A stretch of 64,000 nucleotides of DNA, from the NCBI RefSeq assembly GCF_004369225.1, contig NZ_QFFZ01000010.1, positions 1 through 64,000 of the forward strand, read 5' to 3'. Position 1 is the stretch's first letter; each line of letters starts with the position of its first letter. The DNA comes from Pelotomaculum propionicicum (GTDB taxonomy: Bacteria > Bacillota > Desulfotomaculia > Desulfotomaculales > Pelotomaculaceae). Both the position numbers and the translations under genes were made by a program. The notes beneath the pieces were generated by a model, which had not been told where the DNA came from, did no database searches, and saw only the letters and a list, made by a program, of their open reading frames with translations. Shown piece after piece: positions 1 to 8,033 of this stretch.

Positions 1-2575
1 CCATCCGGGTCAAGACAGCAAGCAACTCCTCAATCGGCTCGTTTACTGCTTCTATCAATCCGTTCATGCCGCCGACCAGTCTGCCCCAGTCCCCGCTGAA
101 GGCCGCCTCATTGCCGCGTGTCTCCAGTTTGCCTTCCTTGACCGCCGTGATCAGCGCTTCCGCTTGCTTAAGCAAACCGCCGATAGCGTCGATGCAGCCG
201 TTGAGGTTGTTCTTAATTTCGTTGAAGTCGCCTTTGTATTCATCGGTAATCTTCGGCGGAATGTCGCCCTTGGAAATACGGTCGACATATTCAGCCGCCA
301 CGTTAAGCGGAGCGATGACTCCGTCCATGGCGTTGTTGACACCTCTCAGGATCTTGCGCCAGACGCCCTGCGCCCTGTCGGCGTTAGCCCGCTGGTCCAG
401 TTTCCCTTCGCTGCCGGCGCCGATTACCACGCCTACTTCGTCAACCAGAACATGAATCATGCCAATGCAGGTGTTAAGGTTGTTCTTGATTACGTTGAAG
501 TCACCTTTGTACTCATCCGTAATCTCAGGCGGCGTGTCGCCTTTGGCGATGCGGTCCACATATTCCGCCGCCACGTTGAGCGGCCCGATAACCCCATCCA
601 TGGCGTTGTTAACGCCCCTCAGGATCTTGCGCCAGACACCCTGCGTCCTGTCGGCGTTGGCCCGCTGGTCCAGTTTCCCTTCGCTGCCGGCGCCGATTAC
701 CACGCCTACTTCGTCAACCAGCGTGTGAATAGTGCCAATCAGCGAGTTCAGGTTGTTCTTTATTTCATTAAAGTCGCCCTTGTACTCGTCCGTAATTTCA
801 GGCGGCGTGTCGCCTTTGGCGATCCGGTCGATATATTCCGCCGACATGTTCAAAGGCCCGATAACCGCGTCCAGCATCTGGTTGATACCGTCCACCAGGT
901 TTTTGTAATCCCCGCTGGCGGCCACATCGGCGCGGGCTGAGAGGTCGCCTGCCTTGGCCTTTTCCACCAGTTCCCGCACCGCTTTTAAAACCACTTTCTG
1001 TTCGGTGATGTCGTTGATCACACCGAAGCAGCCTATGATTTCACCTTTTTCATTCTTTACAGCGTCAGCGCACATTGTAGAAGGTATAATCTTGTTTTCC
1101 CGCGTGCGCAGTTCAAGCTCGTTCTGCCAGGTTTTCCCGCTCATGATGCTCTTCCAGCAGTCGCGCCCGGTTGCCGCGTCCACAAATATCGCTGGCAGGC
1201 CGCCGGCGGCGTTAATCTGGTCGATGTTGTACCCGAAAAGGCTGTTGAAGGCCTTGTTCTGAGAAAGGAGCTTGACACCTTTTTTGTCGGTGATGACAAT
1301 GGGCGCGGCGGACGCTTCAACAGCTCCCTTGATGCGCAGCATTTCCTCCACCCGCTCTTTATTCTCGGCGGTCACGTCAATAAGCGTGTTCAGGTTGTTC
1401 TTAATTTCATTGAAGTCCCCGTTGTAGGCCTCGGTTATGCGGGGGGGAATTTCTCCCTTGGCGATCCGGTCCACATATTCGGCCGCCACGTTCAGCGGTC
1501 CGATCACTCCGTCCATGGCGTTGTTGACACCTCTCAAGATCTTGCGCCAGACACCGGTCGTCCGGTCGGCGTTGGCCCGCTGGTCCAGTTTCCCTTCACT
1601 GCCGGCGCCGATTACCACTCCTACCTCGTCAACAAGTACTCCGATCGTGTCGATGCACATGTTCAGGTTGTTTTTAATCTCGTTAAAGTCTCCATTGTAA
1701 TTATCGGTTATTTTCGGCGGGGTGTCGCCTTTGGAGATCCGGTCAATGTACTCCGCTGCCACGTTAAGCGGGCCGATTACAGCGTCCAGAGTGTCGTTAA
1801 TGCCCTGAATGACCCCCTGAAACTCAGGATCGATTTTGTTCACATCGCCCCGCGCGTCCAGCTTGCCTGCTTTGGCCGCTTCAGTCAGCCTGCCGCTTTC
1901 AGTGAGCAGCGACTTGATGATGCCGCTGACTGATCTGGTGATAAAGAAGCTTAAGGCCAGGCCAAGCAGCAGGGCAATGACACTTATGATTAGGATGGTG
2001 TAGATGACACTGCTGGTGCCGCTGCTGGCGGCTTTGATGTTATCCTCAAACACCTTTTGGTTGCTGGTGACCAGGCTGTTAACAATTTCTTTGAGCTGGT
2101 TGGTTACAGGCACCAGATTCCCGGCGATCCTGGAAACCTCTTGCTGCTCAGCCTGGATTACGGCAGGGTCTGTAGTCTTGTACTGCCTTTCAATGACCGG
2201 CATCAAGTCATTGGTAATACCCTGGTTGTAGCTGTTGGTCACTTCAATTAATTTTTGCACTTCAGGTTTTTTATCCGGAGCGCTGACTTCGAGCAGTTTC
2301 TTTTCCGCATCCAAAACCAGCTTCATATTGCTGTTGTACTCATCTTTGAACTTGGTGGTCCCGTAAGCGATGTAGCCGCGTATACCAGCAACGGCAGCGT
2401 TAAAGTTGCTGTCTATATCTTTCTGTAGCGACAGCCGCCCGTTAACCGCATCCATCGTGTTGATCCCTTTGGCTACTGACCTGGTTGAAACTATTGAGGT
2501 AATACCCATAACTAACATCAGCAGCAAGACGACCAAAAAACCTGTAGTCACTTTAGATCCGATTTTTAGTTTCAC
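1..2575 (-). CDS. Receptor-like protein with tandem HAMP pairs and a PAS domain (partial, C-terminus off window)
   Basis: A GTG start at 2575 follows a strong AGGAGG site, and the frame stays open to the left edge (about 858 codons), so the C-terminus is missing. The N-terminus has a transmembrane segment (about residues 10-30), an extracytoplasmic helical sensor region, and a second transmembrane segment near residues 180-205. Then come repeated 91-residue units, each holding two HAMP-like halves: one contains VDEVGVVIGAGSEGKLDQRA, the other runs from GPLNVAAEY to GDFNEIKNNLN. A PAS domain (IVITDKKGVKLLSQNKAF ... GVINDITEQK) interrupts the HAMP array. This is the architecture of a poly-HAMP chemoreceptor or sensor. 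Whether it ends in a methyl-accepting domain cannot be seen. It is last in the che cluster, 26 bp after the MBL gene, so it is probably the input to the adjacent CheA. Confidence 0.85.
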   Translation of the reverse strand, partial: MKLKIGSKVTTGFLVVLLLMLVMGITSIVSTRSVAKGINTMDAVNGRLSLQKDIDSNFNAAVAGIRGYIAYGTTKFKDEYNSNMKLVLDAEKKLLEVSAPDKKPEVQKLIEVTNSYNQGITNDLMPVIERQYKTTDPAVIQAEQQEVSRIAGNLVPVTNQLKEIVNSLVTSNQKVFEDNIKAASSGTSSVIYTILIISVIALLLGLALSFFITRSVSGIIKSLLTESGRLTEAAKAGKLDARGDVNKIDPEFQGVIQGINDTLDAVIGPLNVAAEYIDRISKGDTPPKITDNYNGDFNEIKNNLNMCIDTIGVLVDEVGVVIGAGSEGKLDQRANADRTTGVWRKILRGVNNAMDGVIGPLNVAAEYVDRIAKGEIPPRITEAYNGDFNEIKNNLNTLIDVTAENKERVEEMLRIKGAVEASAAPIVITDKKGVKLLSQNKAFNSLFGYNIDQINAAGGLPAIFVDAATGRDCWKSIMSGKTWQNELELRTRENKIIPSTMCADAVKNEKGEIIGCFGVINDITEQKVVLKAVRELVEKAKAGDLSARADVAASGDYKNLVDGINQMLDAVIGPLNMSAEYIDRIAKGDTPPEITDEYKGDFNEIKNNLNSLIGTIHTLVDEVGVVIGAGSEGKLDQRANADRTQGVWRKILRGVNNAMDGVIGPLNVAAEYVDRIAKGDTPPEITDEYKGDFNVIKNNLNTCIGMIHVLVDEVGVVIGAGSEGKLDQRANADRAQGVWRKILRGVNNAMDGVIAPLNVAAEYVDRISKGDIPPKITDEYKGDFNEIKNNLNGCIDAIGGLLKQAEALITAVKEGKLETRGNEAAFSGDWGRLVGGMNGLIEAVNEPIEELLAVLTRM
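200..1934 (-). repeat. 273-bp in-frame tandem repeats encoding HAMP pairs
   Basis: The motif beginning gtt(a/c/g)aggttgtt recurs on the plus strand at 200, 473 and 746, and again at 1388 and 1661. The spacing is exactly 273 bp within each group, and a PAS-coding insertion of about 370 bp separates the groups. Nucleotide identity between units is high by eye, for example the shared block around gcgccagac(a/g)ccctgcg(c/t)cctgtcggcgt. Recent unit duplication is inferred. Confidence 0.85.
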
Positions 2576-2601
2576 CGCTCTACCTCCTCTTTAATATTAT
2601 T

Positions 2602-3201
2602 TCAAGATACAATCTGGCTTTTTTTTACATTTACGAGTGTTTCCAGGATTATTTCACTTGTGTTCTCAGTTATGCGGCCGTCATGACCGGAAAAAATAAC
2701 CTCTACGGCACGGCCGGCTATTTTCTCTAAGGATTTAACGAATTCCCAGGAATATGATCCCCCCGGGGTCCTGATCCTGAGCGGAGTGTCACCGGAAAAC
2801 AGCGTCTTATCCTCCGCGCAGTAAAGACAGATGGAGTCGTTGGAGTGCCCGGGCGTGTGTATGACCTCGAAATCACGGTCTCCCAGGCGCAGGACCTGGC
2901 CGTCCGAAACAATCCTGCTCACTCCCTCCGTCCTGGTAAACGCGTATACCACCGGCTGATACTTTTCAATTATGTATTTAAGCCCGCCGGCGTGGTCAAA
3001 GTGGCCGTGCGTCAGGACCACCTGCTCTACCGGCTTTTTGCCCACCCCTGTGGACGACTTGCCGATTTCTTCGATGATATAACCATCCGGGCCTATATCC
3101 ACCAGGGTATTCACATCTTCCAAACGGTTCCAGCTGCCCAGTACCAGGTAGGAATTGCAGCAATATATTTTGCTGTTGCACCTGAGGCTGATTACTTTCA
3201 T
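2602..3201 (-). CDS. MBL-fold metallohydrolase
   Basis: This 199-residue protein carries the metallo-beta-lactamase signature THGHFDHAGG near residue 85, a downstream IHTPGHSNDSI motif supplying another metal-binding His, a FSGDTP segment with the bridging Asp, and a terminal FSGHDGR His. The family hydrolyses thioesters, phosphodiesters or glutathione adducts, or forms flavodiiron electron-transfer modules; the substrate here is unknown. Its ATG overlaps the stop of the CheR-like gene by 4 bp (ATGA), so the two are translationally coupled, and the poly-HAMP receptor follows 26 bp later. A hydrolase inside a chemosensory operon suggests a role in signal processing or in making the sensed ligand, but that is inference. 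Confidence 0.85.
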   Translation of the reverse strand: MKVISLRCNSKIYCCNSYLVLGSWNRLEDVNTLVDIGPDGYIIEEIGKSSTGVGKKPVEQVVLTHGHFDHAGGLKYIIEKYQPVVYAFTRTEGVSRIVSDGQVLRLGDRDFEVIHTPGHSNDSICLYCAEDKTLFSGDTPLRIRTPGGSYSWEFVKSLEKIAGRAVEVIFSGHDGRITENTSEIILETLVNVKKSQIVS

Positions 3202-3812
3202 TGTTTTGCCTCAATTTTCTGAAATAACTGGGCGTCAGCCGCCACCTGTCTAAATAGGTGAGCTGTTTCAGGCGGCATTTTTTGGGTTTGCTCTGTGGCA
3301 AAGTACCCGCCGGGCGCCAAAGCCGCGTGGAACATTTTAATCACTTCAACCCGCTCAGCCGGCTGAAAGTGCAGGAGCACATTCTTGCACAGGATCAAGT
3401 TGAAACCGCTCCCGACAGGCTTTAGTGTAAGCAGGTCGTGCTTGCTGAAGAACACCTTGGTCCTGATCACTTCATCAATCTTGTAATAGCCTGCCTTTTC
3501 TCCCGGCTGAAAGTACTTTTCAAACAGGCCTCGCGGGATCCGCTTGAGGTCGTCCTCCGGGTACAAACCGTCTGAGATAACCTTGCCAAACAGGTTGCTG
3601 CCGTCGATATCCGTCGCGTCTATCCGGAAGTTGCGAAAAGCAAACCGCCCCATATTCTCAGCAAACATTATGGCCATTGAATAAGGCTCCGGGCCCATGG
3701 CGCAGCCCGCGTCCCAGACCCGGATCTTGCTGAACCCGGCTACAGACGGCACAACATGTTTTACAATCAGCTCCAGAGTATGCATATCACGAAAAAAATA
3801 AGTAAAGGCCAT
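3198..3812 (-). CDS. cheR: CheR-type methyltransferase lacking the N-terminal domain
   Basis: CheR methylates glutamates of chemoreceptors using S-adenosylmethionine. This 204-residue protein starts directly at the TYFFRD motif of CheR and continues with the SAM-binding loop WDAGCAMGPEPYS and the NLILCKNVLLHF segment, which corresponds to the catalytic-domain core. Typical CheR is about 270 residues, with an N-terminal helical domain that docks on the receptor; here that domain is absent. The ATG at 3812 is the first possible start, because an in-frame TGA lies just upstream and only 41 bp separate it from cheW. It could be a functional short CheR subfamily (GCAMGPEPYS instead of the usual GCSTGEEPYS) or a truncated gene. 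Coupled to the MBL gene by a 4-bp overlap. Confidence 0.85.
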   Translation of the reverse strand: MAFTYFFRDMHTLELIVKHVVPSVAGFSKIRVWDAGCAMGPEPYSMAIMFAENMGRFAFRNFRIDATDIDGSNLFGKVISDGLYPEDDLKRIPRGLFEKYFQPGEKAGYYKIDEVIRTKVFFSKHDLLTLKPVGSGFNLILCKNVLLHFQPAERVEVIKMFHAALAPGGYFATEQTQKMPPETAHLFRQVAADAQLFQKIEAKQ

Positions 3813-3853
3813 TGCTCTTCATTCTCCCGTCATTTCATGTCAGCCTGCAGCCA

Positions 3854-4360
3854 TTACATTTCCTCCCCCTTGTTAAAGTCAAACAGCAGCTGGTGGGCGT
3901 TGAGCAGGATCTTGACGCGGTCGCCGACCTTGCCCATACCCTGGATGAAACGGCTGCTCTCGCCTCTTTTAACCTTGGGCGGCGGCTCAACCTCGCCCTT
4001 GGGAATATCCATAACTTCTGATACACGGTCGACGATCAGCCCTACTGACTGCTCGTCAATGTTGATTACAATGATACAAGTGCGGTCGTCGTATTCCCGC
4101 TCTTCCAGCCCGAAGCGCAGGCGTACGTCCATCACCGGGATAACCTTGCCCCGCAGGTTGATTACGCCCTTGATGTAGTGGGGCATGTCGGGCACCTCGG
4201 TTATGTTCTGGATACCGATGATCTCCGTAACATGCCTGATTTCAATACCATACTCTTCCTGGCACAAGATGAAGGTCAGAAATTTATCCTCCTGGGTATC
4301 TTCATCTTCCTCATACTCGTCCTCCAACAGGTCCGCGTCCAGCCTCTCTTTTAAGCTCAT
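3854..4360 (-). CDS. cheW: CheW coupling protein
   Basis: The 168-residue protein has the CheW fold signature: FLTFILCQEEYGI, the EIIGIQNITEVPDMPHYIKG segment that contacts CheA and receptors, and GVINLRGKVIPVMDVRLRFG. CheW links receptors to the CheA kinase. An acidic N-terminal extension (LLEDEYEEDEDTQED) precedes the domain. The start at 4360 has a good GGAGGTGAG site. It lies between CheA (170 bp upstream) and the short CheR in the same direction, consistent with one chemosensory operon. Confidence 0.95.
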   Translation of the reverse strand: MSLKERLDADLLEDEYEEDEDTQEDKFLTFILCQEEYGIEIRHVTEIIGIQNITEVPDMPHYIKGVINLRGKVIPVMDVRLRFGLEEREYDDRTCIIVINIDEQSVGLIVDRVSEVMDIPKGEVEPPPKVKRGESSRFIQGMGKVGDRVKILLNAHQLLFDFNKGEEM

Positions 4361-4380
4361 TATGTCTCACCTCCGTTATA

Positions 4381-4530
4381 ATAGTGATCTGGGAATACAG
4401 GAGACAGGAGTCAGAAGTTAGAATAAAGGATAACTTCTGTCTCGTTGTCTCTTTAAATCTCTTTGCTTGATTCTTTATATAAGTCTTTTCTTTAATTCTT
4501 TGAATTCTGGATTCTGAATTCTGTCTTCTT
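4381..4530. repeat. Intergenic low-complexity region with inverted repeat between cheA and cheW
   Basis: The gap contains a perfect 9-bp inverted repeat, CAGAAGTTA (4412-4420) and TAACTTCTG (4431-4439), followed by pyrimidine-rich sequence and an attctg-type repeat (gaattctggattctgaattctg, about 4501-4522). It lies inside the presumed che operon and could modulate expression after cheA. No gene is credible here. Confidence 0.45.
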
Positions 4531-6828
4531 CTAATTAAGTACTCCCTCAACTGAGTTGATTAAATCGTCTATATCAAGAATCATGCTGATGTCTCCGTCG
4601 CCCAGGATGGCGCAGCCGGAAATGCTCTTAACGTGGCCCAGGTAACTGGACAGCCCTTTAATTACAATCTGCTGCTGGCCGATCACTTCGTCCACGAAAA
4701 GGCTGCATTTCTTTTCTTCGTTTTCTACCACTATCAAGATACCGTCGGTCAGGCGGCGAAAGTTTGAACTGACCTGGTATAGTTCATGCAGCCTGATTAC
4801 CGGCAGAAGCTCACCGCGGATGCTGACCAGCTCTAGATTGTCAGGGGTACGGGTGATCTGCCCCTCTTTGGGCTGCAGCGATTCTTTGATGGAGTTAATC
4901 GGTATTGTATACCTGTTCTGCCCTACTTTTACCACCATGCCTTCGATAATAGCCAGGGTAAGTGGTATGCGCACGGCGAACATGGTGCCGGAACCGGGCC
5001 GGCTGCGCACGTCCACTTTGCCGCGCAGCTTTTCTATGTTGCGCTTGACAACGTCCATGCCGACACCCCGTCCGGATATGCTTGACACTTTTTCCGCAGT
5101 GGAAAATCCAGGTTCAAAAATCAACTTAAATACTTCCTCATCTTTTAAATCACGGTCTTCGCTGCGCAGCAGCCCTTTCTCCACCGCCTTATTGAAGATC
5201 CTGTCGCGGTCCAGGCCTTTGCCGTCGTCCTCCACGACGATCCAGACTTCACCGGCCGAGTGTTTGGCTTCGATACTGACTCTGCCGGTCTCCGGCTTGC
5301 CGGCGGCCAGCCGCTCTTCAGCGCTCTCGATGCCGTGGTCCACGGCGTTGCGGATCAGGTGCACCAGCGGGTCGGAGATCTGTTCAATGATGGTTTTGTC
5401 CACTTCGGTCTCTTCACCGGTGATCTCAAGGGTGACTTTCTTATTGGCTTTCTGGGCCAAATCGCGCACGAGCCGCACCATCTTGCGGAAGGTGCCGCTA
5501 AGAGGGATCATGCGCATGGACATGGCTACTTCCTGGATGTCTCTGGTTATTTTGTCAAGCTGGAGCACTGCTTTTTCGAAACGGTCCAGCTGCAGGCCTC
5601 TCAGGTCGGGGTTGTTGGCAACCATGGCTTCCGAGATAACCAGTTCGCCAACCAGGTCTAACAGTTTATCGAGTTTTTCCAGGTCTACACGAATGGCCTG
5701 CTGCTGGCCGGATACCTGTTGTCTTTCCTTCGAGTCGCCTGCTTCCTGTTCAGCTGAACTTTTTACGGAAGCTTCCCCATTAGGCTCTTTAACCGGCTGG
5801 CTTGTTTTTTCCTGGCGGACTTCCGGCTGGGCCGGTTTTTCCGGAGGAGCGGCCGCCTGCTCTTTTTCCTTTAGCCCCTGGTCTTCAGCGGGAGCCATCT
5901 CCCGGGCAAGTTTTTCCAGGTAGGTGCAGACTTCCGCTTTGCCGGACAGTTCGGGAGTGACACCCAGGTCGATCTGGCGGATGCCGTCTCTCAGGATGTC
6001 CAAGGCTATGAGCATGAAGGAGATGGCAACCGGGTCGCATGGTTTTTGCAAATCCCTGGCCTGGCCTAAAAGGCTTTCGGCATGGTGGCTGATTTCCTCC
6101 AAGTCGGCATAGCCTAAAAAGCCCGAGTTGCCTTTAAAACTGTGAAAGGCGCGAAAGGCCCGGTTGGCAATCTCGTTGTCGCCGGGGGCTTTCTCCAGCG
6201 CCAGCAGCGCGCTTTCAGCCTCGTCCAGGATCTCGATACTCTCTTCAATAAAGTGTTTCATTATTTCGGGGGTTATGTCCAATCCCATATCGTCAAGATT
6301 GCCGGTAGGAATGTACTCACCTTCATCGCCTGGCTGTTCTTCTTCCGCTGCGGGCAGGTCACAGCCGGCGTTTATATTTTCCTCTTCCTCTGTCCCGCCT
6401 TCCATAACATTTGCTATGGTTTTCTGCAGGTCATCAACAATTACGGCTGCGCTGTCCTCATAGCCCTCGTCACTCAGCTGCTGCTCAACCACATCCAGGA
6501 TGTTGCGGATAAAGTCGGTGGTGCGGATGAGCAAATCCACGTGGGCAGGTTTTACCGCAGCCTGCCCGTTGCGGAAGATGTCCAGCAAGGTTTCCGCCTC
6601 GTGAGTTACGCTGATAATGGTCTGCAGGTCCAGAAAGGAGGCTGAACCTTTGAGCGAGTGGAACAGCCGGAAGATGGCGTTTAAAATCACACCGTCGATC
6701 TCTCCGGTTGAAAGCGCTTTCTCTTCCATGGCTATAATCTGCGGCTCCACGTCATCTAGCAGTTCGCGGCTATCGTTTATGAAGTACTTAACCATTTCCA
6801 GCTTCTCTTCATAGTCGCCGTTAGCCAA
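4531..6828 (-). CDS. cheA: Chemotaxis histidine kinase CheA with two HPt domains
   Basis: CheA autophosphorylates on an HPt histidine and passes phosphate to receiver proteins. This 765-residue protein has two HPt domains, with phospho-acceptor histidines at H57 (LFHSLKGSASF) and H229 (AFHSFKGNSGF). A Pro/Glu/Lys-rich linker (about 315-375) follows, then the dimerization helices (380-445), the HATPase domain with N-box HLIRNAVDHGIE near 490-501 and the glycine box GRGVGMDVV, and a C-terminal CheW-like domain (about 625-765). The canonical P2 domain is not obvious; the linker may replace it. The start is a TTG at 6828 behind GAGGGGTGA. The receiver gene lies directly upstream, and CheW, CheR, MBL and the receptor follow. 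Two HPt sites suggest two phosphate targets or a phosphate sink. Confidence 0.95.
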   Translation of the reverse strand: MANGDYEEKLEMVKYFINDSRELLDDVEPQIIAMEEKALSTGEIDGVILNAIFRLFHSLKGSASFLDLQTIISVTHEAETLLDIFRNGQAAVKPAHVDLLIRTTDFIRNILDVVEQQLSDEGYEDSAAVIVDDLQKTIANVMEGGTEEEENINAGCDLPAAEEEQPGDEGEYIPTGNLDDMGLDITPEIMKHFIEESIEILDEAESALLALEKAPGDNEIANRAFRAFHSFKGNSGFLGYADLEEISHHAESLLGQARDLQKPCDPVAISFMLIALDILRDGIRQIDLGVTPELSGKAEVCTYLEKLAREMAPAEDQGLKEKEQAAAPPEKPAQPEVRQEKTSQPVKEPNGEASVKSSAEQEAGDSKERQQVSGQQQAIRVDLEKLDKLLDLVGELVISEAMVANNPDLRGLQLDRFEKAVLQLDKITRDIQEVAMSMRMIPLSGTFRKMVRLVRDLAQKANKKVTLEITGEETEVDKTIIEQISDPLVHLIRNAVDHGIESAEERLAAGKPETGRVSIEAKHSAGEVWIVVEDDGKGLDRDRIFNKAVEKGLLRSEDRDLKDEEVFKLIFEPGFSTAEKVSSISGRGVGMDVVKRNIEKLRGKVDVRSRPGSGTMFAVRIPLTLAIIEGMVVKVGQNRYTIPINSIKESLQPKEGQITRTPDNLELVSIRGELLPVIRLHELYQVSSNFRRLTDGILIVVENEEKKCSLFVDEVIGQQQIVIKGLSSYLGHVKSISGCAILGDGDISMILDIDDLINSVEGVLN

Positions 6829-6923
6829 AAATAATCACCCCTCATTACCTAATACCGGTTTTTCTTTTCTTTATAAATAAAAGTGAATTGTTTTTCCTTA
6901 ATCTTGTTTTAATTTTCTGTCTC

Positions 6924-7394
6924 TTATTTTTCGGATCTATCTTTTAATAGCTTTAGCAGATCCTCATAAGCTTGTTTAAGACGCGCATACTCAATGGCCA
7001 GGCGCGCGAGCTCCATTTTCTCTTTCTTTTGCCCTTTTAATTCACACTCAATTTTTTCAAGAGTCTCCATTAAATCATTAAAATCTATCGGCTTGCCGAA
7101 AAAAGCGTAAGCCCCGTAATTCAGGGCCGCAATGGCCGTTTCCACATCGCCGTAGCCTGTAGCAATGATTACCCTTGCCTCAGTGTTAATGGTCCGGACT
7201 CTTTTCAGCACATCGATCCCGCTCAGGCCGGGCATCTTCATATCTGTGACAACCACGTCGAATTGTTTTTGCTGGTAAGCTTCCAGCGCCTGCTCGGGGA
7301 CAGTAAACAAATCGCACTGGTGTCCGGCGGGTTCCAGGACGGTAGCCAGCCCGTCCAGGCAATCTGCGTCATCATCTATTAACAGGATGTTCAT
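6924..7394 (-). CDS. Single-domain response regulator with C-terminal helical tail
   Basis: The 156-residue protein is a receiver domain (acidic triad IDDDAD near residues 6-11, phospho-acceptor D51 in VVTDMKMPG, conserved Lys in FFGKPID) followed by a charged, probably coiled-coil tail from about residue 115 (LEKIECELKGQKKEKMELA). It has no DNA-binding or enzymatic output domain. Its ATG has a GGAGG site, and it sits 95 bp upstream of cheA, so it probably acts as the CheY-like partner. The receiver also resembles that of the sigma-54 regulator upstream, with which it may share phosphorelay input. No CheB or CheC/CheX phosphatase is in the window. Confidence 0.85.
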   Translation of the reverse strand: MNILLIDDDADCLDGLATVLEPAGHQCDLFTVPEQALEAYQQKQFDVVVTDMKMPGLSGIDVLKRVRTINTEARVIIATGYGDVETAIAALNYGAYAFFGKPIDFNDLMETLEKIECELKGQKKEKMELARLAIEYARLKQAYEDLLKLLKDRSEK

Positions 7395-7588
7395 AAAAAT
7401 CCTCCGTGTACTGTATTGGGACGCCCTGTCGCTTAAAACCCGGGCCGTACCTCTCGCGGCCGGAAATGGGTAATAGCTCAGATGCGGTAAAAAAATTTAT
7501 TAGCAAACCCCATGCCAGTTACTCAAAAGCGACTGAAATTAAAAGAGCAACCTTATGTTTAAGGTTGCATAGACCGGTGACTTATACA
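7395..7588. other. Leader region upstream of the receiver/cheA operon
   Basis: This 194-bp stretch separates the palindromic element from the receiver gene. It contains an imperfect GC-rich inverted repeat (cgggccg ... cggccgg, about 7440-7463) and AT-rich sequence further upstream. It probably holds the promoter of the che operon, but no confident -35/-10 or -24/-12 element was identified. Confidence 0.35.
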
Positions 7589-7887
7589 GATAACACTAAG
7601 TCCATGGTGTTGAAACAAGCTGCTCCATTGCGCAGCGTCGAAAGTGAACTCAGCGAAGCTGAGGATGCGAAATTGGATGAGCGGGACAGAGGTCAGGGGA
7701 CACACCTCTGTTTTCAGCCTTACTTATAGGCCGAGGTATGTCCCCAACGTATTTCGCGAAAGCCTGAACTGAGCCGGGATGGCGAATTGAGGGCGGTCCA
7801 ATTTCGCCCGAAGCGAGCTGTTAGTTCACTCGACGCGGAGCAGAGGAGCCAAGCGGGTTTCAACACCATGGACGGCTCTGTCCACAA
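7589..7887 (+). mobile_element. MITE-like palindromic element, copy 1
   Basis: A 299-bp segment matches the reverse complement of 12591-12889 over its whole length with few differences. Its 274-bp core (7600-7873) is bounded by a perfect 17-bp terminal inverted repeat, GTCCATGGTGTTGAAAC. The two arms are themselves related: both carry versions of CGTCGA-GTGAACT, GCGAAATTGGA and GGGGACA(C/T)ACCTC in mirror order, so the element is an imperfect long palindrome. It has no coding capacity and lies between the sigma-54 regulator and the receiver gene. A non-autonomous transposable element (MITE) or a REP/BIME-like palindrome is the best reading. Confidence 0.75.
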
Positions 7888-7960
7888 ACTTAGCAACCTT
7901 TTGTTCAAAGGCTGCAAAAAAAAGCAGTCTGACATACTACCTGCTTTGTTGGTGATATTG

Positions 7961-8010
7961 TACGTATCGGTGTACCTATACGTACACCTGGACCTGCAGG
8001 TACACTTGGG
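7961..8010. repeat. Short inverted repeats downstream of the sigma-54 regulator
   Basis: The sequence holds GGTGTAC (7969-7975) and GTACACC (7982-7988), a perfect 7-bp inverted repeat, followed by ACCTGCAGGT. These overlapping palindromes just 3' of the regulator gene could act as a weak transcription stop or be a remnant of a repeat. No T-run supports a classical terminator. Confidence 0.35.
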
Positions 8011-8033
8011 CAGGTGGTTTTGCTATAGTCAGA

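Noticed and set aside
164-940. 258-codon plus-strand frame opposite the receptor gene
   Set aside because: It repeats with the same 273-bp period and is the antisense shadow of the HAMP repeats; the minus frame has the domains, start site and operon position.
200-1934. Regular repeats considered as a CRISPR array
   Set aside because: The units are 273 bp, contiguous and in frame with a HAMP-coding gene; there are no short repeats with unique spacers.
4311-4550. 79-codon minus-strand frame between cheA and cheW
   Set aside because: It overlaps both real genes and consists mostly of low-complexity intergenic repeats.
7440-7600. Possible cyclic-di-GMP-I riboswitch upstream of the receiver gene (tagcaaacc, aaaagcgac)
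   Set aside because: Only short fragments resemble GEMM, on the wrong strand for the adjacent gene, and the conserved core and receptor are missing.
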